64,000 nucleotides of DNA from Alphaproteobacteria bacterium (GTDB lineage Bacteria; Pseudomonadota; Alphaproteobacteria; Rhizobiales; BM303), in contig JAJRYE010000046.1 in the NCBI GenBank assembly GCA_024275895.1, positions 33,353 to 97,352 of the forward strand. Reading direction: 5' to 3'. Made by a program: the position numbers and the translations under genes. Shown here one piece after another: positions 10,101-17,866 of this stretch. Position 1 is the first letter of the stretch, and each line of letters starts with the position of its first letter. The notes under the pieces were generated by a model. The model searched no databases. It worked only from the letters and a program-made list of their open reading frames with translations, and was not told the origin of the DNA.

Positions 10101-10587
10101 TCACAAACTGCTTGGCTACAAGGACGAGTACGAAGTGGCGCGGCTTTTCAGCAATGGCGAATTTGAGGCCACCTTGCGCAATCATTTCAGCGGCGACATT
10201 CAGATCGAATTCCAGTTTGCCCCCCCCTTCATCGCCCAGCGCGACAAGGCCACCCGCCGCCTGCGCAAATTGCGCTTTGGCCCATGGATGATGCGGGCGC
10301 TGCGCCTGCTCGCCGGACTGAAAATCATACGCGGCAGTCTCCTCGATCCCTTCAGATACCAGCCCGAACGCGCTCTGGAGCGCGCCCTCATCCGCCAGTA
10401 TGAAACCGATATTTCAACCGTTCTGGACCGTCTGAACCGCAACAATTACCAGATCGCGGTTGATATCGCCTCGCTTCCCGCCGGCATCCGCGGATTTGGC
10501 CCCATCAAGATCGAAGCGGCAAAACAGGCCGAAGCCAAAAGAGATGACCTGTTCACACGGTTTTACGCCGAATCCGCAACATCTTAG
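7120..10587 (+). CDS. Indolepyruvate ferredoxin oxidoreductase, fused alpha-beta type
   Basis: At 1155 residues this has the size of the fused bacterial enzymes that combine IorA- and IorB-like parts. Order: pyrimidine-binding pyruvate:ferredoxin-oxidoreductase domain (GYRGSPVGGIDQQFW), a TPP-binding domain in the middle (GIGCHYMALWM, GGEGANWVGEAPF, FNDAVAMTGGQP), a cysteine cluster CEGCGDCSVQSNC for iron-sulphur binding, then the gamma-type domain (VITGVGGTGVVTIGALIG) and a C-terminal DUF6537-like tail. The family oxidatively decarboxylates aryl-2-oxo acids to aryl-acetyl-CoA with ferredoxin reduction. It sits directly upstream of a CoA-ligase and LIV-transporter operon, consistent with aromatic amino acid or aryl-acid catabolism. 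Its own promoter is unclear; TTGACA at 7042 is a candidate -35. Confidence 0.93.
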   Translation: MTLARVSLEDKYDLDKTRIYVSGSQAVVRLVLMQHARDRAQGHDTAGFVTGYRGSPVGGIDQQFWRAGKTLEAASIIFQPGINEDLAATALWGTQQAGLAGEGKYDGVFGLWYGKGPGVDRTGDVFRHANHAGTSALGGVVALMGDDHTCESSTSAHQSEFALVDAMIPILNPAGAQEILDYGLYGFALSRFSGCWVGLKCIKDNIESTAIIDASPGRVKINTPDDFQMPPGGLNIRLNDTALEKEARLHDFKRYAIQAFTHANHLDKLVYGGGKAPKIGIVTTGKSYLDTAQALGDLGIGAARADELGLKLYKVALVWPLEPSGIRDFAKDLDLIIVVEEKRSLIETQIREQLYGAPCAPLIIGKHDEEGRDLFPAKGALEPNKIALAISTRLLERAPDEALKAKSEAIAQITGRIGNTPEIAARTPWFCSGCPHNTSTRVPEGARASAGIGCHYMALWMDRQTCGFTQMGGEGANWVGEAPFSTRDHIFQNIGDGTYQHSGLLAIRAASAAGVNITYKILFNDAVAMTGGQPVDGALSVAKIAHQVAAEGARRIYILSDHPEKYPLQSDFPPGTIIKHRDYLNPVQEELARVKGLSILIFDQTCAAELRRRRKRGLAKTPKQRVFINSLVCEGCGDCSVQSNCVSIIPLETEYGRKRAIHQSSCNKDFSCLDGFCPSFVTITGARLKAGTTARLNEPADGFEDIPMPRVPPLDKNFAMVITGVGGTGVVTIGALIGMAAHLEGKGCGIIDMAGLAQKGGAVISNLRLAPSPDDIQAIRVAAGGADPVLGCDYVVTASEKVLACIKPGRTKLAVNNHETITADFTLDPDAVLPTDLIRTVITARAGANSADFIDAGTLATRLMGDSIAANLFLLGFAWQKAMLPLSHDALIRAIKINGVAVEMNTKAFLWGRRAAWDIARVETIANTQGTASSDLHLSSSLDEAIARRMDELTAYQNAALAARYEKLVERTREAEAKIEARSKELSRAVMFNYHKLLGYKDEYEVARLFSNGEFEATLRNHFSGDIQIEFQFAPPFIAQRDKATRRLRKLRFGPWMMRALRLLAGLKIIRGSLLDPFRYQPERALERALIRQYETDISTVLDRLNRNNYQIAVDIASLPAGIRGFGPIKIEAAKQAEAKRDDLFTRFYAESATS

Positions 10588-10721
10588 AGTTAATGTAAAT
10601 ATTGATCCCGGCTCATAATTTCCCCTTAGACAAAAGAAGGCTTGATTTGCGGCTCATTTGTGCGTTTGATGTCAGCAATAATTAATAAGCAATCAATCAG
10701 TTGTCCGATCAGGGAGAAGCA

Positions 10722-12704
10722 ATGCCCGCAAAGGGAGTCACGGGACAAGAGGGACTCGATACGTTTCCAAAACTGCTGTTGCACAACGCCAGGACCTTAC
10801 CGGATCATCCGTCAATACGTGAGAAGGATCTTGGCATCTGGCAAAGCTGGAACTGGAGTGAGGTTCTTGAGGAAGTCCGCGCACTGGCCATAGGCCTGCA
10901 AAAACTGGGTCTGCAGGCCGGAGAAAAAATCGCAATCTGCGGCGAGAACCGTCCGCGGCTTTACTGGACCTTTGTCGCCGCCCAATCCGTCGGCGCGGTC
11001 CCCGTCCCGGTCTATCAGGATTCGGTCGCCGAAGAGATGGCCTATGTCATGGAGCATGCCGGGGCCGCCTTTGTCGTCGTGGAAGATCAGGAACAGGTGG
11101 ACAAGCTTTTCCAGATCAGTGAGACCGTGAGCTGCATCCGCCATATCATTTATGACGACCCGCGCGGTTTGCGCGATTATCAAGAGGAAAATCTGCACTC
11201 TTTCAAAGATGTGCAGGAGAAGGGTCGCAAGGCTCTCCGGGACGCCCCGCAGGCCAAAACCGGCTGGGAGGAAACGATCAATGCTGGCAAGGGCTCCGAT
11301 ATATCGGTATTCCTCTATACTTCCGGCACAACCGGCCGCCCCAAGGGTGTGGTGCTGAGCCATGACAATGTTCTGATTACCGCCCGCGAGACCGCTATTC
11401 TGGAAGGCCTGCGCCCGGATGAAGAGGTGCTGGCCTATCTGCCCATGGCCTGGGTGGGGGATCACATTTTTTCCTATGGCCAGTCCTATGTTTGCGGCTT
11501 TTGCGTCTCGTGCCCGGAAAGTCCGGAAACCATGTTGCAGGATTTGCGCGAGATCGGTCCGACCTATTTTTTCGCCCCGCCGCGCATTTTTGAAAATATC
11601 CTGACCACCGTCATGATCCGCATGGAGGACGCCGCGCCGCTCAAGCGCAAATTGTTCAAATACTTCCTCGGTGTCGCCAAGGAATATGGCGAGGCGATCC
11701 TGAACGGCGAGAATGTGCCGCTCAAGGGCCGGTTGCTTTACGCCCTTGGCAATATCCTGATTTACGGGCCCTTGAAAAACACCCTGGGGTTTTCGCGCAT
11801 CCGTATCGGCTATACGGCGGGCGAGGCGATCGGGCCGGAGATTTTCCGCTTTTACCGCTCGCTCGGCATTAACCTGAAACAGCTTTACGGCCAGACCGAA
11901 GCGGCGGTTTTTATCACCGTGCAGCCCGATGGCGAGATCCATGCCGACACCGTCGGCGTCCCGGCGCCGGGGGTGGAAGTCAAAATTGCCGAGAGCGGCG
12001 AGGTGCTCTACCGCTCTCCGGGCGTCTTTGTCGAATATTATAAAAACCCCGAATCCACCAGCGAAACAAAAACCGGCGGCGGCTGGGTGCATTCGGGCGA
12101 TGCCGGTTTCTTTGATGACCGCGGTCATCTGAAAATCATCGACCGCGCCAAGGATGTGGGCCGCTTGAACAATGACGCCATGTTCGCCCCCAAATATATC
12201 GAGAACAAGCTTAAGTTCTACCCCAATATCAAGGAAGTCGTGGCTTTTGGCGACGGCCGGGATATGTGCACCGTCTTCATCAATATCGACCTCACCGCCG
12301 TCGGCAGCTGGGCGGAGCGCAACAACGTGCCCTATGCCAGTTATCAGGAACTGGCCGCCAATGATCTTGTCTATGACATGATCGAGGCGCATGTGGATGA
12401 GGTCAATGCCGGTCTTGCCCGTGAACCGGGCATTTCCGGCTCGCAAATCCGCCGTTTCTTAATCCTCCACAAGGAACTCGACGCCGATGACGGCGAGTTG
12501 ACCCGGACCCGCAAGGTGCGCCGCGCCTTTATCGCCGATCGTTACGCACCGCTCGTCACCGCGCTTTATGACGGCAGCGAAATGACCCATATCGAAACCG
12601 AAGTGACCTTTGAGGACGGACGCAAGGGCATGATCGCCGCCGATATCCAGATCCGTGACATGCAGACCTATGAACCGCCCACATCCATGGAGGCGGCGCA
12701 ATGA
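10722..12704 (+). CDS. AMP-forming long-chain acyl-CoA synthetase-like ligase
   Basis: This protein of 660 residues is an ANL-superfamily adenylating enzyme. The phosphate-binding loop LYTSGTTGRPKGVV is intact, as are LKQLYGQTEAA (motif A5), WVHSGDAGFFDDRGHLKIIDRAKD (A7/A8) and a C-terminal lysine region (LTRTRKVRR). It resembles FadD15-type ligases and should activate a carboxylic acid to its CoA ester; the chain length or ring type is unknown. The ORF track starts at a TTG at 10701, but the ATG at 10722 has AGGGAG just upstream and is preferred. The stop overlaps the livG start as ATGA, so the gene is the first of the transporter operon. Confidence 0.9.
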   Translation: MPAKGVTGQEGLDTFPKLLLHNARTLPDHPSIREKDLGIWQSWNWSEVLEEVRALAIGLQKLGLQAGEKIAICGENRPRLYWTFVAAQSVGAVPVPVYQDSVAEEMAYVMEHAGAAFVVVEDQEQVDKLFQISETVSCIRHIIYDDPRGLRDYQEENLHSFKDVQEKGRKALRDAPQAKTGWEETINAGKGSDISVFLYTSGTTGRPKGVVLSHDNVLITARETAILEGLRPDEEVLAYLPMAWVGDHIFSYGQSYVCGFCVSCPESPETMLQDLREIGPTYFFAPPRIFENILTTVMIRMEDAAPLKRKLFKYFLGVAKEYGEAILNGENVPLKGRLLYALGNILIYGPLKNTLGFSRIRIGYTAGEAIGPEIFRFYRSLGINLKQLYGQTEAAVFITVQPDGEIHADTVGVPAPGVEVKIAESGEVLYRSPGVFVEYYKNPESTSETKTGGGWVHSGDAGFFDDRGHLKIIDRAKDVGRLNNDAMFAPKYIENKLKFYPNIKEVVAFGDGRDMCTVFINIDLTAVGSWAERNNVPYASYQELAANDLVYDMIEAHVDEVNAGLAREPGISGSQIRRFLILHKELDADDGELTRTRKVRRAFIADRYAPLVTALYDGSEMTHIETEVTFEDGRKGMIAADIQIRDMQTYEPPTSMEAAQ

Positions 12705-13525
12705 GTCCGGAACCGGTTCAAACCCGTATTTTTGAAGAGGAAATCCTCTCCGTATCGGATGTCTCGCTTTCCTTTGGCGGCGTAAAGGCCATTCAGAATG
12801 TCAGCTTTGATATCAAACGCGGTGAAATCCGCGCCATTATCGGCCCCAACGGCGCCGGCAAAACCTCGATGCTGAACGTCATCAACGGTTTTTATCACCC
12901 GCAAGAAGGCCTGATCCGCTTCAAGGGCAAGGCGCGCCGCCGCATGCGCCCCTCCATCGCCGCAGCTCAGGGCATTGCCCGCACCTTCCAGAATGTCGCT
13001 CTTTTCAAGGGCATGAGCACTCTGGACAACATCATGACCGGCCGCCTGCCACGGCTGGAAAAAGGCATTTTTGGCGAAATCGTCAATGTTTTCCTGCAGG
13101 CCGCCTATCTCGGGCCCGCCCGGCGCAGCGAGCTGGAGCAGCGCAAATATGTCGAGGAAATAATCGATTTCCTCGAAATCCAGCATATCCGCCGCACCCC
13201 GGTGGGCCGTCTGCCCTATGGTCTGCAAAAGCGCGTCGAACTTGGCCGGGCGCTGGCCATGGAGCCGGAGCTGCTGCTTCTCGATGAGCCCATGGCGGGC
13301 ATGAATCTGGAAGAAAAAGAGGACATGTCGCGCTTTATCATCGATGTGAATGACCAGTACGGAACCACCATCGCCCTGATCGAACATGATATCTCGGTCG
13401 TGATGGATTTGTCCGACCGCATTATCGTGCTGGATTACGGCCGCAAGATTGCCGATGGCACACCGGGCGAGGTGCAGAGCAACCAGGCGGTGATGGACGC
13501 CTATCTGGGGGTGCCCCATGAATAG
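12701..13525 (+). CDS. livG: Branched-chain/organic acid ABC transporter ATPase (LivG type)
   Basis: This protein of 274 residues has Walker A GPNGAGKTS at about 48-56, a signature region LPYGLQKRVELGRAL, Walker B LLLLDEPMAGM and an H-loop IEHDISVVMD. ARTFQNVALFKGMSTLDNIMTGR and the GMN after the Walker B are typical of LivG rather than LivF. It energises uptake together with LivF on the LivHM channel. The start overlaps the ligase stop by four bases. In this type of cluster the substrate is often an aromatic or branched carboxylic acid rather than an amino acid, which the flanking CoA ligases support. Confidence 0.93.
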   Translation: MSPEPVQTRIFEEEILSVSDVSLSFGGVKAIQNVSFDIKRGEIRAIIGPNGAGKTSMLNVINGFYHPQEGLIRFKGKARRRMRPSIAAAQGIARTFQNVALFKGMSTLDNIMTGRLPRLEKGIFGEIVNVFLQAAYLGPARRSELEQRKYVEEIIDFLEIQHIRRTPVGRLPYGLQKRVELGRALAMEPELLLLDEPMAGMNLEEKEDMSRFIIDVNDQYGTTIALIEHDISVVMDLSDRIIVLDYGRKIADGTPGEVQSNQAVMDAYLGVPHE

Positions 13526-13543
13526 GGAAGTGAGGGTGAGCGC

Positions 13544-14440
13544 ATGATGTTTTTTCTCGAAGTTACGATCAGCGGCCTGATGGCCGGGGTGATGTACTCG
13601 CTGGTAGCGCTTGGTTTCGTGCTGATTTTCAAGGCCTCTGGGGTGTTTAACTTCGCGCAAGGGGTCATGGCGCTGTTTGCCGGCTTGACTCTGGTCGGCC
13701 TGATGGAAAAATTCGGCCTGCCGCCCTGGGCCGGAATCATGGCAACCATTGCCGTGATGATCTTGCTGGCCTGGCTGATTGAATTTCTCATTCTGCGCCG
13801 CCTTGTGAATCAGGAACATATTATCTTGTTCATGGCCACTATCGGCCTTGCCTATGTGCTTGAGGGTCTGGGCGATGTCATGTGGGGGTCGGATGTCAAG
13901 CTGCTGGATATCGGCTTGCCGCAAGGCGCGGTGGACTGGCTGCTGGATGATTATAACCTCTATGTCGAAAAGCTCGAGGTGGCCGCGGCGGTCACGGCGG
14001 TGATCATGGTGATCGTGCTGGCGATTTTTTTTCAAAAAACCCGCATCGGACGCGCCCTGCGCGCCGTGGCGGACGATCATCAGGCCGCCCTCTCGGTCGG
14101 CATTTCCCTGCGCACCATCTGGGTGATCGTCTGGTCGGTATCGGGTATTGTCGCCCTGGTGGCCGGGATCATGTGGGGCTCCAAATCGGGTGTGCAGTTC
14201 TCGCTCTCGCTGATCGCCCTGAAAGCCCTGCCGGTGTTGATGCTCGGCGGCTTCACTTCCATTCCCGGTGCCATTATCGGCGGGCTGATCATCGGCATGG
14301 GCGAGAAATGGGCCGAGATATACATGGGGCCGATAATTGGCGGCGCCATTGAAAACTGGTTTGCCTATATGCTGGCTCTCGTCTTTTTGCTGTTCCGGCC
14401 ACAAGGGCTGTTCGGCGAAAAAATCATTGAGAGGATTTGA
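13544..14440 (+). CDS. livH: Branched-chain-type ABC transporter permease (LivH type)
   Basis: A 298-residue inner membrane permease with about eight helices. It has the LivH N-terminus (GLMAGVMYSLVALGFVLIFKASGVFNFAQG), the conserved TRIGRALRAVADDHQAA cytoplasmic loop that docks the ATPase, and LPVLMLGGFTSIPGAIIGGLIIG near the end. The stop is three bases before livM. It forms the channel as a heterodimer with LivM. Confidence 0.93.
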   Translation: MMFFLEVTISGLMAGVMYSLVALGFVLIFKASGVFNFAQGVMALFAGLTLVGLMEKFGLPPWAGIMATIAVMILLAWLIEFLILRRLVNQEHIILFMATIGLAYVLEGLGDVMWGSDVKLLDIGLPQGAVDWLLDDYNLYVEKLEVAAAVTAVIMVIVLAIFFQKTRIGRALRAVADDHQAALSVGISLRTIWVIVWSVSGIVALVAGIMWGSKSGVQFSLSLIALKALPVLMLGGFTSIPGAIIGGLIIGMGEKWAEIYMGPIIGGAIENWFAYMLALVFLLFRPQGLFGEKIIERI

Positions 14441-14443
14441 GGC

Positions 14444-15520
14444 ATGTTTTACCGCGAAGCTGGACAGTTTAAAACGACCTACAAGTCCGATCAGGCCCTG
14501 TTTCCCATTGCCCAGGACCGCTATTTCGTCATCGGCGTGGTTCTGTTTGCCTTTCTGGTTATTCCGTTTTTCATCACCGATTACTGGGCCAACGCCTTGT
14601 TGCTGCCCTTCCTGATTTACGCCCTGGCGGCGATCGGGCTCAATATCCTCACCGGCTATTGCGGCCAGCTCTCGCTGGGGACCGGCGGCTTTCTGGCCGT
14701 GGGCGCCTATGCCTCCTACAAGCTGATGACGTCGTTTCCGGAGATGAACCTTATTGTCGTCTTCTTGCTCTCGGGCCTGATCACCGCTCTGGTCGGCATT
14801 TTTTTCGGCGTGCCCTCGCTCCGCATCAAGGGGTTTTATCTTGCCGTGGCGACGCTGGCCTCGCAGTTCTTCATTGTCTGGCTGTTCAACAAGGTGCCGT
14901 GGTTCTTCAATTACAGCGCCACCGGGCAGATCAGCGTGCCGCCGCGGGAGATTTTCGGTTTTCTCGTCACCGGCCCCGACGCCTCTCCCGCCATCACCTA
15001 TCTGTTTACCCTGACGCTCGTCAGTATCTTTGCCCTTCTGGCCAAGAACATGGCGCGCGGCAATGTCGGGCGCAGCTGGATGGCGATCCGCGATATGGAT
15101 ATCGCCGCCGAGATCATCGGCATAAGGCCGCTGAAAACCAAGCTGATCGCATTTGCCGTCTCATCCTTTTATATCGGCATTGCCGGTGCCTTGCTGTTTG
15201 CCGTTTGGCTGGGCTCGGCCGAACCGACGGAGGCTTTCGGCATTGACCAGTCTTTTCTTATTTTATTCATGATCATCATTGGCGGTCTTGGTTCCATACT
15301 CGGCTCGTTCATGGGCGCGGCGTTCATGGTTCTGATGCCGATCTTTTTGAAAAACTTCATGGTTGACGGTCTTGGCCTGCAACCGGCGTTCTCCGAGCAT
15401 GTACAGATCATGCTGATGGGCGTCCTGATTATCTTTTTCCTGATCGTGGAACCGCACGGATTAGCGCGGTTGTGGCAGATCGCCAAGGAAAAACTCAGAA
15501 TCTGGCCGTTCCCGTATTAA
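14444..15520 (+). CDS. livM: Branched-chain-type ABC transporter permease (LivM type)
   Basis: A 358-residue permease with predicted helices throughout. LivM features are LIYALAAIGLNILTGYCGQLSLGTGGFLAVGAYASY, PSLRIKGFYLAVATLASQF, the ATPase-docking loop GRSWMAIRDMDIAAEIIGI and IIIGGLGSILGSFMGAAF. It lies between livH and the binding-protein gene. About 110 non-coding bases then follow, which include a small hairpin (GGCGGT/ACCGCC) just before the next ribosome binding site. Confidence 0.93.
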   Translation: MFYREAGQFKTTYKSDQALFPIAQDRYFVIGVVLFAFLVIPFFITDYWANALLLPFLIYALAAIGLNILTGYCGQLSLGTGGFLAVGAYASYKLMTSFPEMNLIVVFLLSGLITALVGIFFGVPSLRIKGFYLAVATLASQFFIVWLFNKVPWFFNYSATGQISVPPREIFGFLVTGPDASPAITYLFTLTLVSIFALLAKNMARGNVGRSWMAIRDMDIAAEIIGIRPLKTKLIAFAVSSFYIGIAGALLFAVWLGSAEPTEAFGIDQSFLILFMIIIGGLGSILGSFMGAAFMVLMPIFLKNFMVDGLGLQPAFSEHVQIMLMGVLIIFFLIVEPHGLARLWQIAKEKLRIWPFPY

Positions 15521-15629
15521 ACGGAGCTGCGGTGGATAAACAGCAAGGGACGATGGAGTTCTTTTGCATGTGAGGGGGAAAGAAGGCGGTATTGGACCGC
15601 CGGACAACATCAAGGAGGATATAAAAGAC

Positions 15630-16940
15630 ATGAAACTCAAACAACTGGCTCTCGGGCTGATCGCGGCCGTCGCGATAACCGGCAGCGCCTCGGCCTATGA
15701 GCTGACCGTGCCGACAATGGATTACCGCACCGGCCCTTATGCGCCCAACGGAATTCCTTTCGCCAATGGGTTCAGCGACTATTTCACCTTGCTCAATGAG
15801 CGCGATGGCGGCATTAACGGCGTCAGGATCAAACTGGTGCCGTGCGAAACCGGCTACAACACCAAAAAGGGTGTGGAATGCTATGAAAAAACCAAAAAGG
15901 TCGGCTCCGGCGCCCTGTTTTATTCGCCGCTCTCCACCGGCATGACCTATCAGCTCATTCCCAAGGTCACCGCGGACGGCATTCCGCTTTACACCATGGG
16001 CTATGGCCGCACTTCAGCCGCCAATGGCAAGGTCTTCAAATGGGTGTTTAATGTCCCCCTGACCTATTGGGACGGCGCCACGGTCGCGGTCAAATATGCC
16101 GGCGAGAAATCCGGCGGCATGGACAAGCTGAAGGGCAAGAAAATCGCCCTCGTCTATCACAACTCCGCCTATGGCAAAGAACCTATTCGCACCTTGCAGG
16201 TCTTGTCGAAAAAGTTCGGTTTTGATCTGAAACTTCTGCCCGTAGATCATCCGGGTCAGGAACAAAAGGCCACATGGCTGCAAATCCGCCGCGACAAGCC
16301 CGACTGGGTCTTCATGTGGGGCTGGGGCGTCATGAATCAGGTGGCGATCAAAGAAGCCGCCAGCATCCGTTTCCCCATGGATCATTTCGTCGGTGTCTGG
16401 TGGTCCGGTTCTGAAAACGATGTCCTGCCGGCCGGCATCAAGGCCGATGGCTACAAATCCCTTGCCTTCCATGCTCCGGGCGCCGATTTTCCGCTTCATA
16501 AAGACATTCTCAAATATGTCTATGACGGCGGCAAGGCGGTTGATCCGGGCTTCAAGGCCCGTGTCGGCGAAGTGCTCTACAACCGCGGTCTGATCAATGC
16601 GTTATGGGCCTCCGAAGCCATCCGCACCGGCATGAACATTCATAAAACCAAGGAACCTACAGCCGCGATGGTGCGCGACGGTTTCGAGGCTTTGGATGTC
16701 TCCGAAGACCGCCTGAAGGAACTGGGGCTTCCCGGCTTCACCTTCGGTGTCAAGGTGACCTGCGCCAACCACAAGGGACCGGGCAAGGTCGCCATCCAGT
16801 CCTGGGACGCAAAAGCGAAAAAATGGAGCATCGTGACCAAATTCTATCAGCCTATGGATGATGTCACCGGTCCGCTGATCGCTGAAGATTCGGCAAAATA
16901 CGCCAAGGAAAACAACATCACACCGCGGACATGCAAATAG
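15630..16940 (+). CDS. LIV-type periplasmic substrate-binding protein
   Basis: A 436-residue type I periplasmic binding protein with a Sec signal peptide (MKLKQLALGLIAAVAITGSASA, cleavage before YEL). The mature start YELTVPTMDYRTGPYAPNG, then INGVRIKLVPCETGYNTKKGVECYEK, and KLKGKKIALVYHNSAYGKEP between the two lobes are typical of LivK-like proteins from clusters that carry AMP-forming ligases. The ORF is open from 15564, but the ATG at 15630 follows AGGAGG by 11 bases and begins the signal peptide. A strong terminator lies immediately downstream, inside the operon. The ligand is not known; an aromatic or branched acid is inferred from the neighbours. Confidence 0.9.
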   Translation: MKLKQLALGLIAAVAITGSASAYELTVPTMDYRTGPYAPNGIPFANGFSDYFTLLNERDGGINGVRIKLVPCETGYNTKKGVECYEKTKKVGSGALFYSPLSTGMTYQLIPKVTADGIPLYTMGYGRTSAANGKVFKWVFNVPLTYWDGATVAVKYAGEKSGGMDKLKGKKIALVYHNSAYGKEPIRTLQVLSKKFGFDLKLLPVDHPGQEQKATWLQIRRDKPDWVFMWGWGVMNQVAIKEAASIRFPMDHFVGVWWSGSENDVLPAGIKADGYKSLAFHAPGADFPLHKDILKYVYDGGKAVDPGFKARVGEVLYNRGLINALWASEAIRTGMNIHKTKEPTAAMVRDGFEALDVSEDRLKELGLPGFTFGVKVTCANHKGPGKVAIQSWDAKAKKWSIVTKFYQPMDDVTGPLIAEDSAKYAKENNITPRTCK

Positions 16941-16954
16941 GCATATACGCATTT

Positions 16955-16990
16955 GCGGGGCGGCCCGGGCCGTCCCGCATGTTCTTTTTT
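16955..16990 (+). terminator. Rho-independent terminator after the LIV binding-protein gene
   Basis: A GC-only inverted repeat (GCGGGGCGGCC / GGCCGTCCCGC, one G-U pair) is followed by ATGTTCTTTTTT. It lies 14 bases after the binding-protein stop and before livF, so it probably acts as a partial terminator that raises the binding protein relative to downstream products. Confidence 0.8.
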
Positions 16991-17009
16991 CATCCTTCAG
17001 GTCAAGCCC

Positions 17010-17855
17010 ATGAACCCGTCCGCCGCCAAAGAAATACCCGACACAGCGCCTGAAAAGGCCATTTTGTCAGTCAACAATATCGAGGTGATCTACAATCACG
17101 TTATTCTGGTTCTCAAGGGTGTCTCGCTTGAGGTGCCCAAGGGCGGCATTGTCGCTCTTCTGGGAGCCAATGGGGCAGGCAAAACCACCACCTTGAAGGC
17201 GGTTTCAAATCTGCTCCACTCCGAACGCGGCGAAGTCACCAAGGGATCGATCGAGTTTGAAGGCGATGAAGTCAATGACATGACCCCCAACGATCTGGTG
17301 CGGCGCGGCTGCATCCAGGTTATGGAAGGCCGCCATTGTTTTGAACATTTGACGGTTGAGGAAAATCTTCTCACCGGCGCCTATACCCGTAACGACGGAT
17401 ATGGCGCCATCAGGGCTGATCTTGACCTGGTTTACACCTATTTTCCGCGTCTCAAGGAACGGCGCAAAAGCCTTGCCGGCTACACATCGGGTGGTGAGCA
17501 GCAGATGACGGCGATCGGCCGGGCGCTGATGTCGAAACCAAAAATGATTCTGCTTGATGAGCCCTCCATGGGGCTCGCCCCCCAGCTTGTGGAGGAGATT
17601 TTTGAAATCATCAGGGCGCTGAACGAAAATGAGGGCGTCTCTTTGCTGCTGGCGGAACAAAACACCAATATCGCGCTTAAATACGCCGATTTCGGCTATA
17701 TTCTGGAATCGGGCCGCGTTGTTCTTGACGGCGAAGCCGCCATCTTGCGCGAGAATGAAGATGTCAAGGAATTCTACCTCGGCGTGGCCGGTGAAAACCG
17801 CAAATCCTTCCGTGATTTCAAACACTATAAACGCCGCAAACGCTGGCTGGCTTAA
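17010..17855 (+). CDS. livF: Branched-chain/organic acid ABC transporter ATPase (LivF type)
   Basis: A 281-residue ATPase with Walker A GANGAGKTT at about 52-60, signature YTSGGEQQMTAIGRAL, Walker B MILLDEPSMGLAP and H-loop LLAEQN. VMEGRHCFEHLTVEENLL and the SMGLAP that follows the Walker B are LivF hallmarks. The ORF track begins at a TTG (16953) that lies inside the terminator hairpin, so the ATG at 17010 is taken as the start. It partners LivG. The C-terminus carries an unusual basic tail (FRDFKHYKRRKRW) of no obvious function. Confidence 0.92.
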   Translation: MNPSAAKEIPDTAPEKAILSVNNIEVIYNHVILVLKGVSLEVPKGGIVALLGANGAGKTTTLKAVSNLLHSERGEVTKGSIEFEGDEVNDMTPNDLVRRGCIQVMEGRHCFEHLTVEENLLTGAYTRNDGYGAIRADLDLVYTYFPRLKERRKSLAGYTSGGEQQMTAIGRALMSKPKMILLDEPSMGLAPQLVEEIFEIIRALNENEGVSLLLAEQNTNIALKYADFGYILESGRVVLDGEAAILRENEDVKEFYLGVAGENRKSFRDFKHYKRRKRWLA

Positions 17856-17866
17856 GGTTTTTTAAC

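Noticed and set aside
10812-12446. 544-residue minus-strand ORF
   Set aside because: Antisense to the acyl-CoA ligase with no recognisable domain; the plus-strand gene is fully supported.
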